In this document: piece after piece, positions 37,450 through 46,032 of the stretch | How positions within the stretch are numbered: the first letter of the stretch is position 1 | Layout: each line of letters starts with the position of its first letter | From: Actinomycetota bacterium | Lineage (GTDB): Bacteria > Actinomycetota > Acidimicrobiia > Acidimicrobiales > RAAP-2 | Direction of reading: 5' to 3' | Assembly: GCA_009699875.1 (NCBI GenBank) | Contig: WLNI01000001.1 | Location: forward strand, 372,001-436,000 | Length of the DNA stretch: 64,000 nucleotides | Translations under genes and position numbers: made by a program | Notes under the pieces: model-generated | What the model saw: the letters and a program-made list of their open reading frames with translations, nothing else | The model's database searches: none | Told to the model about the DNA's origin: nothing

Positions 37450-38418
37450 GTGAGCACAACTCCTTCTCGATACGGCATCACAATCCCCTTCGATGGTATT
37501 TCGCTCGCGGACCATCGAGACTGGTACCGCCAACTCGCAGACTTTGGCTACAGCGACGTTTGGTCGGCTGAGGTTGATGGCGCAGATGGTTTCACCCCTC
37601 TCACTCTGGCTGCAGCATGGGAGCCTCGATTAAACCTCGGGATTGCGATCGCTCCGGCCTACACCCGAGGTCCAGCACTGTTAGCTCAAACCATTGCATC
37701 ACTTGCCGAGGTGGCCCCAGGACGATTCACGTTCGGTCTTGGTGCATCAAGTCCCGCAATTGTGGAGCGTTGGAATGCGATCCCTTACGAAAAACCGTTT
37801 CAAAAGACACGTGACACCCTCCGCTTCCTTCGAGAAGCGTTGAGCGGTGAAAAGGTAGACCGAGAGTTCGAAACCTTTACAGTGAAGGGCTTTCGACTTG
37901 CCCGACCCGTAGAGGTGCAACCCGCACTTTTTCTTGCTGCGCTTCGTCCTGGGATGCTCCGCCTCGCAGGGGCCGAAGCCGATGGTGTCATCCTCAACTG
38001 GCTGAGCGCAAGCGATGTCACGACCGTCTTGGGTGAGTGTGGAACCTCTATCGACGTGGCCGCTCGCCTCTTTGTCATCCCGACTGACGATGAAGATACC
38101 GCCCGAGCGATCGCTCGGAGAATGGTCACTGCATATCTCAACGTAGATGCCTACGCCGCATTCCACCGGTGGCTTGGCCGTGGACCCGCTCTCGAACCCA
38201 TGTGGGACGCATGGCAAGCAGGAGACCGAAAACGAGCTTTAGAAGTCATCCCAAATCAAGTCATCGATGACTTGATCATTCACGGTTCCTACGCAAAGTG
38301 TCGAGATCACATCAATCGCTACATTGATGCTGGAGTGACGATTCCCGCCTTGGCTATCGTTCCCTTCGGCGTTGACCTCGCCGAAGCAGTCCGCGAATTA
38401 AGCCCCTCCGCTCGATAA
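37450..38418 (+). CDS. Luciferase-like (LLM-class) flavin-dependent oxidoreductase
   Basis: A 322-residue TIM-barrel flavoenzyme, start GTG at 37450 behind AAAGG. GYSDVWSAEVDGADGFTPLT near residue 28 and LGIAIAPAYTRGPALLAQTIASL near 60 (split), then GRFTFGLGASSPAIVERW near 90 are typical of the F420- or FMN-dependent LLM group in actinobacteria. Substrate unknown. It begins a rightward series with an SDR, an amidase and a P450. Confidence 0.85.
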   Translation: MSTTPSRYGITIPFDGISLADHRDWYRQLADFGYSDVWSAEVDGADGFTPLTLAAAWEPRLNLGIAIAPAYTRGPALLAQTIASLAEVAPGRFTFGLGASSPAIVERWNAIPYEKPFQKTRDTLRFLREALSGEKVDREFETFTVKGFRLARPVEVQPALFLAALRPGMLRLAGAEADGVILNWLSASDVTTVLGECGTSIDVAARLFVIPTDDEDTARAIARRMVTAYLNVDAYAAFHRWLGRGPALEPMWDAWQAGDRKRALEVIPNQVIDDLIIHGSYAKCRDHINRYIDAGVTIPALAIVPFGVDLAEAVRELSPSAR

Positions 38419-38463
38419 GCACGAATGTCAACTCATTAAAGAGTTCCCTTTAGGCTATTCGTC

Positions 38464-39441
38464 ATGGCTCGCACTCTCTCAGGTATTAGCCGTTACCTTG
38501 ATGTGGCGCTGGAAGCATCCGTCATTGGAAGCTTTACGCGCGTCGGGCCAGCAGCTCGCAGGCGTCTTGGTCACTGGAAACCTCCTTCTCCAACGCCGGG
38601 GCGTGTCGTTGTCATCACGGGAGCGAGTTCCGGCCTTGGAAAACAAGCGGCACATGATCTCGCAGACCTTGGCTGCACGATGGTTCTTGTTGGGCGAGAC
38701 AATGCTCGTCTCGAAGAAGTTGCCACAGCTCTTCGCTCAAAAGGTTCCAGCGTCATCGTCGAGTGTGCCGATCTTTCCGATCTCTCTCAAAGTGCTGATC
38801 TCTGCGACCGACTCTCAGGCCAACTTGATCGTATAGATGTGCTCATCCATAATGCTGGCGCACTGTTGCAGACGTATCAGCTTGGTCCTCAATCTCGAGA
38901 GGTGACGCTGAGTGTCCACCTGCTCAGCCCCTACATTCTCACGTCACGACTTGCCCCGCTTATGGCGAGCGATCAGCCAAAAGTGATCACGATGACCTCG
39001 GGAGGAATGTACACAGAGCCTTTCGTCCTAAAGCGCCTTGAAATAACACCTGAAAAATATCGAGGATCGGTTGCATATGCGCGTGCCAAACGGGCCCAAG
39101 TTGTCCTCAACCAAGCGTTGGCAAGACGAGAGCCAATGGGCCAGCGGACCTTTTGCGCGGTGCACCCCGGTTGGGCAAAGACACCAGGTGTCAGCGAATC
39201 GCTTCCAACGTTCGACAAGTTGTTAGGCCCGCTTCTGCGCACCCCACAAGAAGGAGTTGAGACACTCGTTTGGCTTTCAACCCTCCCTGAAGGTGAGCCA
39301 GAAAGTGGCTTGCTTTGGCTTGATCGCCAACCCCGGTCTCCCTACCATCTTCCAAAAACCAAAGTGAGCGATGAGACCCAAGTTGCCGAAGGAAATGAAC
39401 TGATCTCCTGGCTCGACGAGGTCACCGCACCTTTTCTCTAA
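38464..39441 (+). CDS. Short-chain dehydrogenase/reductase
   Basis: A 325-residue SDR with an N-terminal extension of about 45 residues before the Rossmann fold. Cofactor motif TGASSGLG near 51, NAGA near 122, and the active site pair SGGMY...YARAK (Ser near 174, Tyr/Lys near 198-202). It resembles the DHRS12/retinol-dehydrogenase-like branch acting on lipid-like alcohols or ketones. ATG at 38464. Confidence 0.87.
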   Translation: MARTLSGISRYLDVALEASVIGSFTRVGPAARRRLGHWKPPSPTPGRVVVITGASSGLGKQAAHDLADLGCTMVLVGRDNARLEEVATALRSKGSSVIVECADLSDLSQSADLCDRLSGQLDRIDVLIHNAGALLQTYQLGPQSREVTLSVHLLSPYILTSRLAPLMASDQPKVITMTSGGMYTEPFVLKRLEITPEKYRGSVAYARAKRAQVVLNQALARREPMGQRTFCAVHPGWAKTPGVSESLPTFDKLLGPLLRTPQEGVETLVWLSTLPEGEPESGLLWLDRQPRSPYHLPKTKVSDETQVAEGNELISWLDEVTAPFL

Positions 39442-39512
39442 GCCGCCCTGCGCTTGCGCCAGTGTGGCTCTCAATTCGAGCAGGCGAACAATCCAAGTGA
39501 TAGTCAATAGGT

Positions 39513-40916
39513 ATGGATTTTCGTCGTGATCGAGTCACCGCCCTCGCCCAACAGGTTCGCTCGAAAGAGCTGAGCGCTACAGAACTCACCCAGCACAGCC
39601 TGCGAATGATCGAGGAGCGAAATGGAGACATCAACGCCTTCGTCGCGGTTGATGCAGAAAAGGCACTTGAGCAAGCAGCGGCGATCGATCAGATTGTTGC
39701 AAGCGGTGGCGATCCTGGTCCACTCGCCGGTATTCCAATTGGCGTCAAAGATCTGGAGGACGCCGCAGGGTTTCGCACCACAAACGGCTCTCCTATTTTC
39801 GCCGATGCACCACCTGCGCCCACCGACTCAATTCTTATTGGGCGCCTTCGCCAAGCTGGCTGTGTCGTTATTGGAAAAACCAACACACCAGATTTCGGCT
39901 GGACAGCACGAACCGAAAATAGCCTTTTTGGTCTGACGCTGAATCCCTGGAATCGCGAACACTCTGCCGGTGGTTCTTCAGGTGGGTCCGCTGCGGCATT
40001 GGCGGCGGGGATGGTCCCGCTGGCAACGGGAACCGACGGCGGGGGTTCCATTCGCATCCCTTCTGCAGCATGTGGGTTAAGCGGTATGAAATCTTCCTTT
40101 GGTCGTGTCCCCTCGGGAGGAAGTCAGCCGCCAAATTGGCTCGACCTCAGCACAAAAGGACCCATGGCACGCTCAATCAATGACATTGCCGCTGCCTTGG
40201 AGGTTGTCGTTGGTCCTGACCAGAGCGATCTCAGTTCCCTTCCTCGCCCGGAAGCCTCATGGCGAGATGCCGTCGTTGATGCGCACCTCCCTGCACGAGT
40301 CGGTTGGGCCCCCACGCTGGGCTACGCCGATGTTGATCGTGAGGTGCTCACCGCATGCGAGCACGCCTTAGTGGCTTTTGAAGAACTCGGCGTTGAAGTC
40401 GTTGAAATTGAGGGGCCGTTTGAAAAAGACTGTGTGAATGAGTGGCTCACCATCGTGGGTGCTTGTTTGGCCCGCTCATTAAGTGAGCACTCTGAACATC
40501 CACGCTACGCAGAATTGGATGAGACACTCCAGTTGATTATTCAAGGCGGGACACACATGAGTGCCATTGATCTCGTCAACGCATTTGATGCTTCCCATTT
40601 TCTTAATTTGAAATTGGTTGAACTCTTCCACTCAGTTCGCATCTTGGTAACGCCGACCATGGCGGGCGTCGCACCCCCTACTAATTTGGGCGGCAATGGA
40701 TTGATCAATGGTGAAGAAACTGTGAACTGGGTCCAGATGACCTACCCGTTCAATATGACGCACTCTCCCGCTGCCACGGTTTGCGTCGGCCAATCCTCAA
40801 CGGGAGTCCCGATTGGAATTCAATTAATCGGACCACAACACGCTGACCTTGTGGTTTTGCGGGCTGCAGCCGCCCTCGAGGCAGCTCTCGGTTTTGAGAG
40901 CGTCGCAGCGTTCTAG
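39513..40916 (+). CDS. Amidase (amidase-signature family)
   Basis: A 467-residue AS-family hydrolase with the Ser-cisSer-Lys triad: Lys in PIGVKDLEDA near 78, the Gly/Ser-rich SAGGSSGGSAAALAAGM near 150, and GTDGGGSIRIPSAACG near 174 (nucleophile Ser). GMK...FGRVP follows as usual. It resembles acylamide/aryl-acylamidases rather than GatA, since no gatB/C is adjacent and 6-aminohexanoate- or nylon-type amidases share the pattern. The P450 starts 11 bp later. Confidence 0.9.
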   Translation: MDFRRDRVTALAQQVRSKELSATELTQHSLRMIEERNGDINAFVAVDAEKALEQAAAIDQIVASGGDPGPLAGIPIGVKDLEDAAGFRTTNGSPIFADAPPAPTDSILIGRLRQAGCVVIGKTNTPDFGWTARTENSLFGLTLNPWNREHSAGGSSGGSAAALAAGMVPLATGTDGGGSIRIPSAACGLSGMKSSFGRVPSGGSQPPNWLDLSTKGPMARSINDIAAALEVVVGPDQSDLSSLPRPEASWRDAVVDAHLPARVGWAPTLGYADVDREVLTACEHALVAFEELGVEVVEIEGPFEKDCVNEWLTIVGACLARSLSEHSEHPRYAELDETLQLIIQGGTHMSAIDLVNAFDASHFLNLKLVELFHSVRILVTPTMAGVAPPTNLGGNGLINGEETVNWVQMTYPFNMTHSPAATVCVGQSSTGVPIGIQLIGPQHADLVVLRAAAALEAALGFESVAAF

Positions 40917-40927
40917 ATTCTTGCCGT

Positions 40928-42121
40928 ATGAGTTCACCTCACCATGTTCCAAATCAGCTAGCGGAACAACTGCTTGATCCCACCCTCTACCTCGGGGATC
41001 CATTTGGTCTCTACCGAGAACTTCGAGAGTCGGCTCCCGTCGCCTGGTGCGAATCCAAAGGGTTTTGGGCAGTCACCTCCCATGAACTGGTGAGTCGAAT
41101 CAGTACTGATCCAGAACAGTTTTGTTCTGGCCGTGGGATCTTGGTCGAGGAGATAGGGGTTGTGTATGACAATCCTCCAACGATGATGCACACCGATCCT
41201 CCAGCACACACTCGCTATCGGCGCCTCGTGCAACCAAGTTTTAAACCCACCGCAGTTCGCGAACTTGAGTCATCGATTCGCTCGACCGCTACCTCGCTCA
41301 TCGATCAAATTCCAACAGGTGAGGACTGCGACATTGTTCGCACTCTTTCTATTCCCTACCCACTCCAAGTGATCTGCACGTTGCTCGGTGCCGACCCTTC
41401 AAAGTGGCCACTGTTTTTTGAATGGTCCGAAGCGGCAATCCCAGGGGCAGGCTCTCTCACCGCTGAACAGCGATCTGCCCGCCAGCTCGAGATGTGGGAA
41501 CACCTGATTAACCTCGCTGGTGCTCGACGAGCTGCGCCCACGACCGACGTCGTCTCTCAGCTCGCCCTGGCTGAAATCGATGGCGATCTTCTCTCTGAGC
41601 CAGAACTTGCGATGTTTCTCATCCAACTGTTGGTTGCGGGAAACGAGACCACACGGAACCTCATTTCGGGGGGACTGTTAGCGCTCGCCGAGCATCCCGA
41701 ACAGTATGCAGCACTCAAAGCGAATCCGTCTCTCATCCCTGTGGCCGTAGAAGAGCTCCTGCGGTGGACCACACCGGTCATCTCGTTCTTGCGCACCGCC
41801 ACGCGCGACACCTTCCTTGGAGATCAAGCCATCGCAAGCGGCGATCCAGTGTTGTTGATCTATGCCGCCGCCAATCGAGACCCTGCCGTCTTCGGCGATA
41901 CGGCCGATCTGCTCGACGTGACGAGAGACCCAAATCCGCACGTGAGCTTTGGATTTGGAACCCACTTTTGCCTAGGAGCTCCCCTGGCTCGACTCGAAGC
42001 GAGAGTTGTTCTCGAAGAGATTCTCGCTCGCTACGACACCATAGAGATCACCGGGACGGTGAAAAAAAGTCCAAGCTCTATTATCGCTGGCATTGATGAG
42101 GCAGTTCTGACACTTCGTTGA
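40928..42121 (+). CDS. Cytochrome P450 (CYP125/CYP142-like)
   Basis: A 397-residue soluble bacterial P450. The I-helix reads LLVAGNETTRNLISGG near 237, the ExxR motif is EELLR near 276, and the heme-binding FGFGTHFCLG spans 341-350 with Cys348 as thiolate ligand. AGNETTRN is the form I recall in the steroid C26-hydroxylating CYP125/CYP142 group; the steroid genes lie 12 kb downstream. Redox partners are not in the window. Steroid function is an inference. Confidence 0.88.
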   Translation: MSSPHHVPNQLAEQLLDPTLYLGDPFGLYRELRESAPVAWCESKGFWAVTSHELVSRISTDPEQFCSGRGILVEEIGVVYDNPPTMMHTDPPAHTRYRRLVQPSFKPTAVRELESSIRSTATSLIDQIPTGEDCDIVRTLSIPYPLQVICTLLGADPSKWPLFFEWSEAAIPGAGSLTAEQRSARQLEMWEHLINLAGARRAAPTTDVVSQLALAEIDGDLLSEPELAMFLIQLLVAGNETTRNLISGGLLALAEHPEQYAALKANPSLIPVAVEELLRWTTPVISFLRTATRDTFLGDQAIASGDPVLLIYAAANRDPAVFGDTADLLDVTRDPNPHVSFGFGTHFCLGAPLARLEARVVLEEILARYDTIEITGTVKKSPSSIIAGIDEAVLTLR

Positions 42122-42134
42122 GTGCTTCGGAGAT

Positions 42135-43442
42135 CTACCCAGCTTGTTCGGCGGTGAACATTTCGAGCATCTCGGCAAATTTTGCTTTTGCCGCCTCATG
42201 ACGGCTTGGAATGTGTTCCGTGGGGATCTCATGAGGTTCGTATTTTTTCAATGCCGATCTGGCCACCGTTTGGCGGTGCACTTCGTCAGGACCGTCGTAG
42301 ATTCGAGCTGCTCTGGCGGCTCGGTACATAGCCTCTAGTGGCATATCTGAGGAGTATCCCAAGGAACCATGCGTCTGGAGCGATCGGTCAATCACGTTGT
42401 AGAGAACTTGCGCGCCGTAGTACTTGATCATGGCAATTTCATTCCGAGCGGCCGATGCTCCAACTTTGTCCATCTTCCAAGCCGCTTGAAGCGTCATGAG
42501 GCGAGCAGCATGCATTTCCGCCAACGAGTCTGCAATCCAGTTTTGGATGGTCTGCTTCTCTGAGAGGAGTGAGCCGTGGGTATAGCGAGAGACGGCTCGT
42601 TCACACATCATGTCAAACGCACGCTTGGACTGGCCAAGCCATCTCATGCAGTGGTGAATACGGCCAGGCCCCAAGCGGGCCTGTGCGAGTTGAAATCCTG
42701 CTCCTTCATTGCCGACAACGTTTTCGACTGGAACACGCACCGACTCATAAAGAATCTCTGCGTGGTTGCCGAACTTCCCATAAACCACTGAAGGATCGTC
42801 CATCGATCCCACGTCTCGAAGGATTGTGACGCCCGGGGTGTCCACGGGCACAATGATCATCGACGAGCCCTGATAGGGGTGGACGTCTGGATTCGTTACC
42901 GCCATCACGATCAAAAAGTCAGCGACAGAACCATTCGTTGTGTACCACTTTCGTCCATCAATAACCCATTCATCACCATCACGAATTGCACGCGTGCTTA
43001 ACAACGTTGGATCCGAACCTGCGGTGTGAGGTTCGGTCATTGAAAAACCGCTCCGAAGTGTTCCGTCAAGTAAGGGTTGAAGCCAACGCTCACGGTGCTC
43101 TTCACGACCTGACATCTCCATACCAATCGCCAACATCTCAGCGTTCCCAGAGTCGGGAGCATTATTTCCAAAGACCACGGGAGCGTATGGGCTCTGCCCA
43201 AGAATTTCATGCATCAGCCCGAGCCGGACTTGCCCAAAGCCCTTGCCTCCGAGTTCTGGAGGAAGGTGCGCAGCCCACAAGCCTCGCTCCTTCACTTGTT
43301 CTTGGAGAGGTTTCATCACCTTGATGACCTGCTCATAGGTCAGATCCAGCGTCTCGAGGGGGAAGACTTCCTCAACGACGAATCCCCTCATCCACTCCAG
43401 CTGCGCTTCAAATTCCGGTTCCGTTTCAAAATCCCAGGCCAT
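42135..43442 (-). CDS. Acyl-CoA dehydrogenase
   Basis: A 435-residue flavoprotein starting MAWDFETEPEFEAQLEWM behind an excellent AAGGAGG site. It has SMTEPHTAGSDPTLL near 137, DEWVIDGRKWYTTNG near 160 and a C-terminal YDGPDEVHRQTVAR, where the substrate-pocket loop is DGPDEVHR instead of YEGT. It resembles the ACAD10/11 branch and related actinobacterial FadE proteins. It converges with the P450 and is divergent from bioB across 65 bp. Confidence 0.9.
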   Translation of the reverse strand: MAWDFETEPEFEAQLEWMRGFVVEEVFPLETLDLTYEQVIKVMKPLQEQVKERGLWAAHLPPELGGKGFGQVRLGLMHEILGQSPYAPVVFGNNAPDSGNAEMLAIGMEMSGREEHRERWLQPLLDGTLRSGFSMTEPHTAGSDPTLLSTRAIRDGDEWVIDGRKWYTTNGSVADFLIVMAVTNPDVHPYQGSSMIIVPVDTPGVTILRDVGSMDDPSVVYGKFGNHAEILYESVRVPVENVVGNEGAGFQLAQARLGPGRIHHCMRWLGQSKRAFDMMCERAVSRYTHGSLLSEKQTIQNWIADSLAEMHAARLMTLQAAWKMDKVGASAARNEIAMIKYYGAQVLYNVIDRSLQTHGSLGYSSDMPLEAMYRAARAARIYDGPDEVHRQTVARSALKKYEPHEIPTEHIPSRHEAAKAKFAEMLEMFTAEQAG

Positions 43443-43507
43443 AGTGCTTCCTCCTTCTCGGTGCTCCGTGAACTCGGCCCCTCCTCCGAACCCGCTAGCG
43501 TAGGAGC

Positions 43508-44590
43508 GTGCCAAACGACAACTCCACCACTATCAGTAGCACTCTCAGCGTACGTTCTGCGACTCCATTGAGTTCACGGGCGCTCACCAGCGAGGAACGA
43601 GCAGTCATTCGTTCAGCAGAGATCGCCCTTCTCGACGAAAAACGCCTTTTGAGCCCTGAGGAAATGAAGTCACTTGTGGAACTAGATATGGCTGCGACCT
43701 CAGCTCTGGCATCGCTCGCTCATGAAGTTCGACTCTCATGGTGTGGACCTTCAGTTGAGATCGAAGGGATCTTGTCGGCGAAAACAGGAGGCTGCCCCGA
43801 AGACTGTCACTTCTGCTCGCAGAGTTCGAAATTTGATACGCCTGTCAAAGCAACTCCTTTTCTCGACACCGATGAAGTATTAACCGCTGCAAAAGAAACA
43901 GCCGCACTCGGTGCCAGCGAATTTTGTATCGTCCTCGCCATCCGTGGACCTGATGAGCGAACCATGAATCGAATTCTTGAACTTGTGCCATTGGTGAAAG
44001 AAAAGACGGGACTAAACGTTGCTGTCAGTGCTGGAATCTTGTCACCAGAACAAGCGGTCCGCTTCGCCGAAGGTGGCGTGCACCGCTACAACCACAACCT
44101 TGAAACATCTCGATCTTTCTTCCCTTCGATCGTGACCACGCACTCATACGACGAGCGCCGAGACACGTGTGAGCTCGTTCGAGAAAATGGCATGGAACTC
44201 TGCTGTGGTGTCCTCCTCGGCATGGGTGAAACGGATGAACAACGACTTGAACTTTTGGTGGACCTCCAGGCGCTTGATCCTCAAGAAGTCCCCTTGAACT
44301 TTCTTAATCCACGGCCTGGGACGCCACTTGGGGACCGGCCGATAATGAGCGCGTTAGAAGCAATCCGCTGGATCGCTATGTTTCGTCTCGCGCTCCCCTC
44401 AACCATCCTTCGCTTTGCGGGTGGGAGAGAAGTGACCTTGCGAGAACTCCAGATCATGGGGATGACCTCAGGCATTAACGCATTGATCGTCGGCAACTAT
44501 TTGACGACCTTGGGGCGCTCCCCCGAGGAAGACTTTCAGATGCTCAAGGATCTCCAGATGCCTATCGGGGCACTGAGCGTCGCTCTTTAA
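43508..44590 (+). CDS. bioB: Biotin synthase
   Basis: A 360-residue radical-SAM enzyme that inserts sulfur into dethiobiotin. The [4Fe-4S] motif CPEDCHFC is near 94-101; [14 protein letters not shown] near 192, [13 protein letters not shown] near 230 and RFAGGRE near 298 supply the second-cluster ligands. [19 protein letters not shown] before the cluster is the mycobacterial-type insertion. The start is a GTG at 43508 with TAGGAGC just upstream; a later start is possible because the first 25 residues are Ser/Thr-rich. It is followed after 4 bp by a BsaP-like gene. Confidence 0.95.
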   Translation: MPNDNSTTISSTLSVRSATPLSSRALTSEERAVIRSAEIALLDEKRLLSPEEMKSLVELDMAATSALASLAHEVRLSWCGPSVEIEGILSAKTGGCPEDCHFCSQSSKFDTPVKATPFLDTDEVLTAAKETAALGASEFCIVLAIRGPDERTMNRILELVPLVKEKTGLNVAVSAGILSPEQAVRFAEGGVHRYNHNLETSRSFFPSIVTTHSYDERRDTCELVRENGMELCCGVLLGMGETDEQRLELLVDLQALDPQEVPLNFLNPRPGTPLGDRPIMSALEAIRWIAMFRLALPSTILRFAGGREVTLRELQIMGMTSGINALIVGNYLTTLGRSPEEDFQMLKDLQMPIGALSVAL

Positions 44591-44594
44591 CTCC

Positions 44595-44780
44595 ATGAAC
44601 TTCTGTTCGGGCTGTGGCAAAGAACTCTCGGTTTGTGCAGGCTGTCGTCAAGAGGACCCACCGCATTTTTGTTCGATCTGTGGCAATTGGATGGCGGTCC
44701 AAGTAGCGCCAACGGGCTGGAAGGCAACGTGCCGAGAGCACGGGACACTTGAAGAGATTGAGATTACGTCGCCTCTCTAG
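44595..44780 (+). CDS. bsaP: BsaP-like biotin synthase auxiliary protein
   Basis: A 61-residue Cys-rich protein with three CxxC pairs (C4/C7, C14/C17, C26/C29) and a further Cys46. The segment HFCSICGNWMAVQVAPTGW, ending in CREHGTLEE, matches my memory of Rv1590/BsaP, the small iron-sulfur protein that supports mycobacterial biotin synthase, probably by restoring the cluster used as sulfur donor. Location 4 bp after bioB fits that role. Without the context it would read as a zinc ribbon. Its last 17 bp overlap the converging bioD. Confidence 0.8.
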   Translation: MNFCSGCGKELSVCAGCRQEDPPHFCSICGNWMAVQVAPTGWKATCREHGTLEEIEITSPL

Positions 44781-45459
44781 CGTTTCTCCTTGATGACTCA
44801 TCTTCAAGGTAAGCCACAACGCCATCGAGTTCGCTGGCGTCGAAAACATCAAAACCATCTACGTCTCGAAGCCAATTGATATTTCGAGACAAGAGCTCGC
44901 CATTCCCACTGCGATCATTCAGTACGACAAAGACCTTGCTCTTCTCGAGCTGTCGCTCTAAGACCTCATGACAAAGTCGTACATTCGATAAGGTCCCAAG
45001 GATCGAATCTGAGATCAACAGCACCACATCAGGCTCAAGCGCTACGCAGAGATCAATCGCATCAGCGTCGCTGGCTTGGGGACTTCGAAGACCTCCAGCT
45101 GTTTCAAAAAACACGACGTTGCATTCCTCGCCAACAGCAGCGAACTTGAGGAGGTCCGCTTTTGAAGGGGGTGTCACCCCAAGTTGGGTTGCCGCCATCG
45201 GAGGAGCCAAAGCAACTCCAAGACTCAGCGACGCAGGACACACCGTTTCAGGACTCTCTCCGGTGGCTAGCGCCAAGATATTGGCGTCGCGACTCTCGAC
45301 GCTGTCTCCTGGATCAAACGATTGAACAAGTTTTCGAGCTGACACCTGAAGTCCTCGGCTCCGTAGCGACGTCAAGACTGCCGCACCCACCCAGGTCTTG
45401 CCCACGTCGGTCCCTGTTCCGACCACGACAACTCGAAGTGGGTGTCTGGTTCCTGTCAT
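44764..45459 (-). CDS. bioD: Dethiobiotin synthetase
   Basis: A 231-residue P-loop enzyme that closes the ureido ring of dethiobiotin with CO2 and ATP. Walker A GTGTDVGKTWVGAA is near residue 13, the catalytic Lys segment ARKLVQSFDPGD near 38, and ETAGGLRSPQA near 118. The frame is open far upstream, but ATG at 45459 (MTGTRHPLRVVVVG) is the family start. It converges on bioB-bsaP and is divergent from the riboflavin synthase gene, with an inverted repeat directly upstream. bioA and bioF are not in the window. Confidence 0.92.
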   Translation of the reverse strand: MTGTRHPLRVVVVGTGTDVGKTWVGAAVLTSLRSRGLQVSARKLVQSFDPGDSVESRDANILALATGESPETVCPASLSLGVALAPPMAATQLGVTPPSKADLLKFAAVGEECNVVFFETAGGLRSPQASDADAIDLCVALEPDVVLLISDSILGTLSNVRLCHEVLERQLEKSKVFVVLNDRSGNGELLSRNINWLRDVDGFDVFDASELDGVVAYLEDESSRRNAREAT

Positions 45460-45462
45460 CCT

Positions 45463-45499
45463 AAGATTCAACACTACGTGGGACCGGTAGTGTGATCTT
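45463..45499. promoter_or_regulatory. Inverted repeat between bioD and ribC, candidate operator or hairpin
   Basis: ACACTAC (45471-45477) and GTAGTGT (45487-45493) are perfectly complementary with a 9-nt centre, and outer arms AAGAT (45463-45467) and ATCTT (45495-45499) pair as well. It starts 4 bp upstream of the bioD ATG, over the region where its promoter must lie. It does not match the BirA or BioQ operators as I know them. Operator and RNA hairpin cannot be told apart by sequence alone. Confidence 0.45.
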
Positions 45500-45552
45500 G
45501 GCGAGGTTACGCCCTGAGCCTGGGAAGATTGAAGAGAGAAAAAGGAGACATC

Positions 45553-46026
45553 ATGATCACTATCGGAGTCGTTGACACGATGTTTGCGAGATTCGACATG
45601 GGCGGTGCTGCCCTTGACGAGTTGGCCACCTGTCCCGGTCATGGTGAGACTTTCAGCGTGATCCGCCAGACGGTTCCAGGGTTCAAAGATCTCGCCGTAG
45701 CCGCGAAGAATATGATCGAGCGCCAAGGGGCCTCAATCGTGGTCGCATGCGGCATGCCAGGGAGCGCCGACATCGACAAGGTCTGTGCCCATGAGGCGAG
45801 CCAAGGAATCATGCAGGCCCAGCTCATGACAAGCACTCCAATCCTGGAAGTCTTTGTCTACGAAGACGAGGCTGCCGAAGCCGACTTGGCCTCAGTCTTC
45901 GAGAATCGAACGAAAGATCATGCTCGCAATGCCTATTGGATGCTCTTCGAACCTGAACAACTCATTGCTCGAGCTGGCCATGGCATCCGTCAAGGTTTCG
46001 GACACGCTGGACCACTGAACGCGTAA
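45553..46026 (+). CDS. ribC: Riboflavin synthase, archaeal type (RibC)
   Basis: A 157-residue protein beginning MITIGVVDTMFARFDMGGAA behind AAGGAG. IRQTVPGFKDLAVAAKNMI, CGMPGSADIDKVCAHEASQG, MQAQLMTSTPILEVFVYEDEA (21-residue segment in parts near 96-116) and GHGIRQGFGHAGP match the archaeal riboflavin synthase, a homologue of lumazine synthase that dismutates 6,7-dimethyl-8-ribityllumazine to riboflavin. Bacteria normally use the unrelated two-barrel RibE. No other rib gene is adjacent. Transfer from archaea or an old sporadic distribution are both possible. Confidence 0.88.
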   Translation: MITIGVVDTMFARFDMGGAALDELATCPGHGETFSVIRQTVPGFKDLAVAAKNMIERQGASIVVACGMPGSADIDKVCAHEASQGIMQAQLMTSTPILEVFVYEDEAAEADLASVFENRTKDHARNAYWMLFEPEQLIARAGHGIRQGFGHAGPLNA

Positions 46027-46032
46027 AGCGAT

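Noticed and set aside
38430-38445. AACTC-N6-GAGTT inverted repeat between the LLM and SDR genes
   Set aside because: Only 5-bp arms, AT-rich and without a T tract; no stronger than chance for an operator or terminator.
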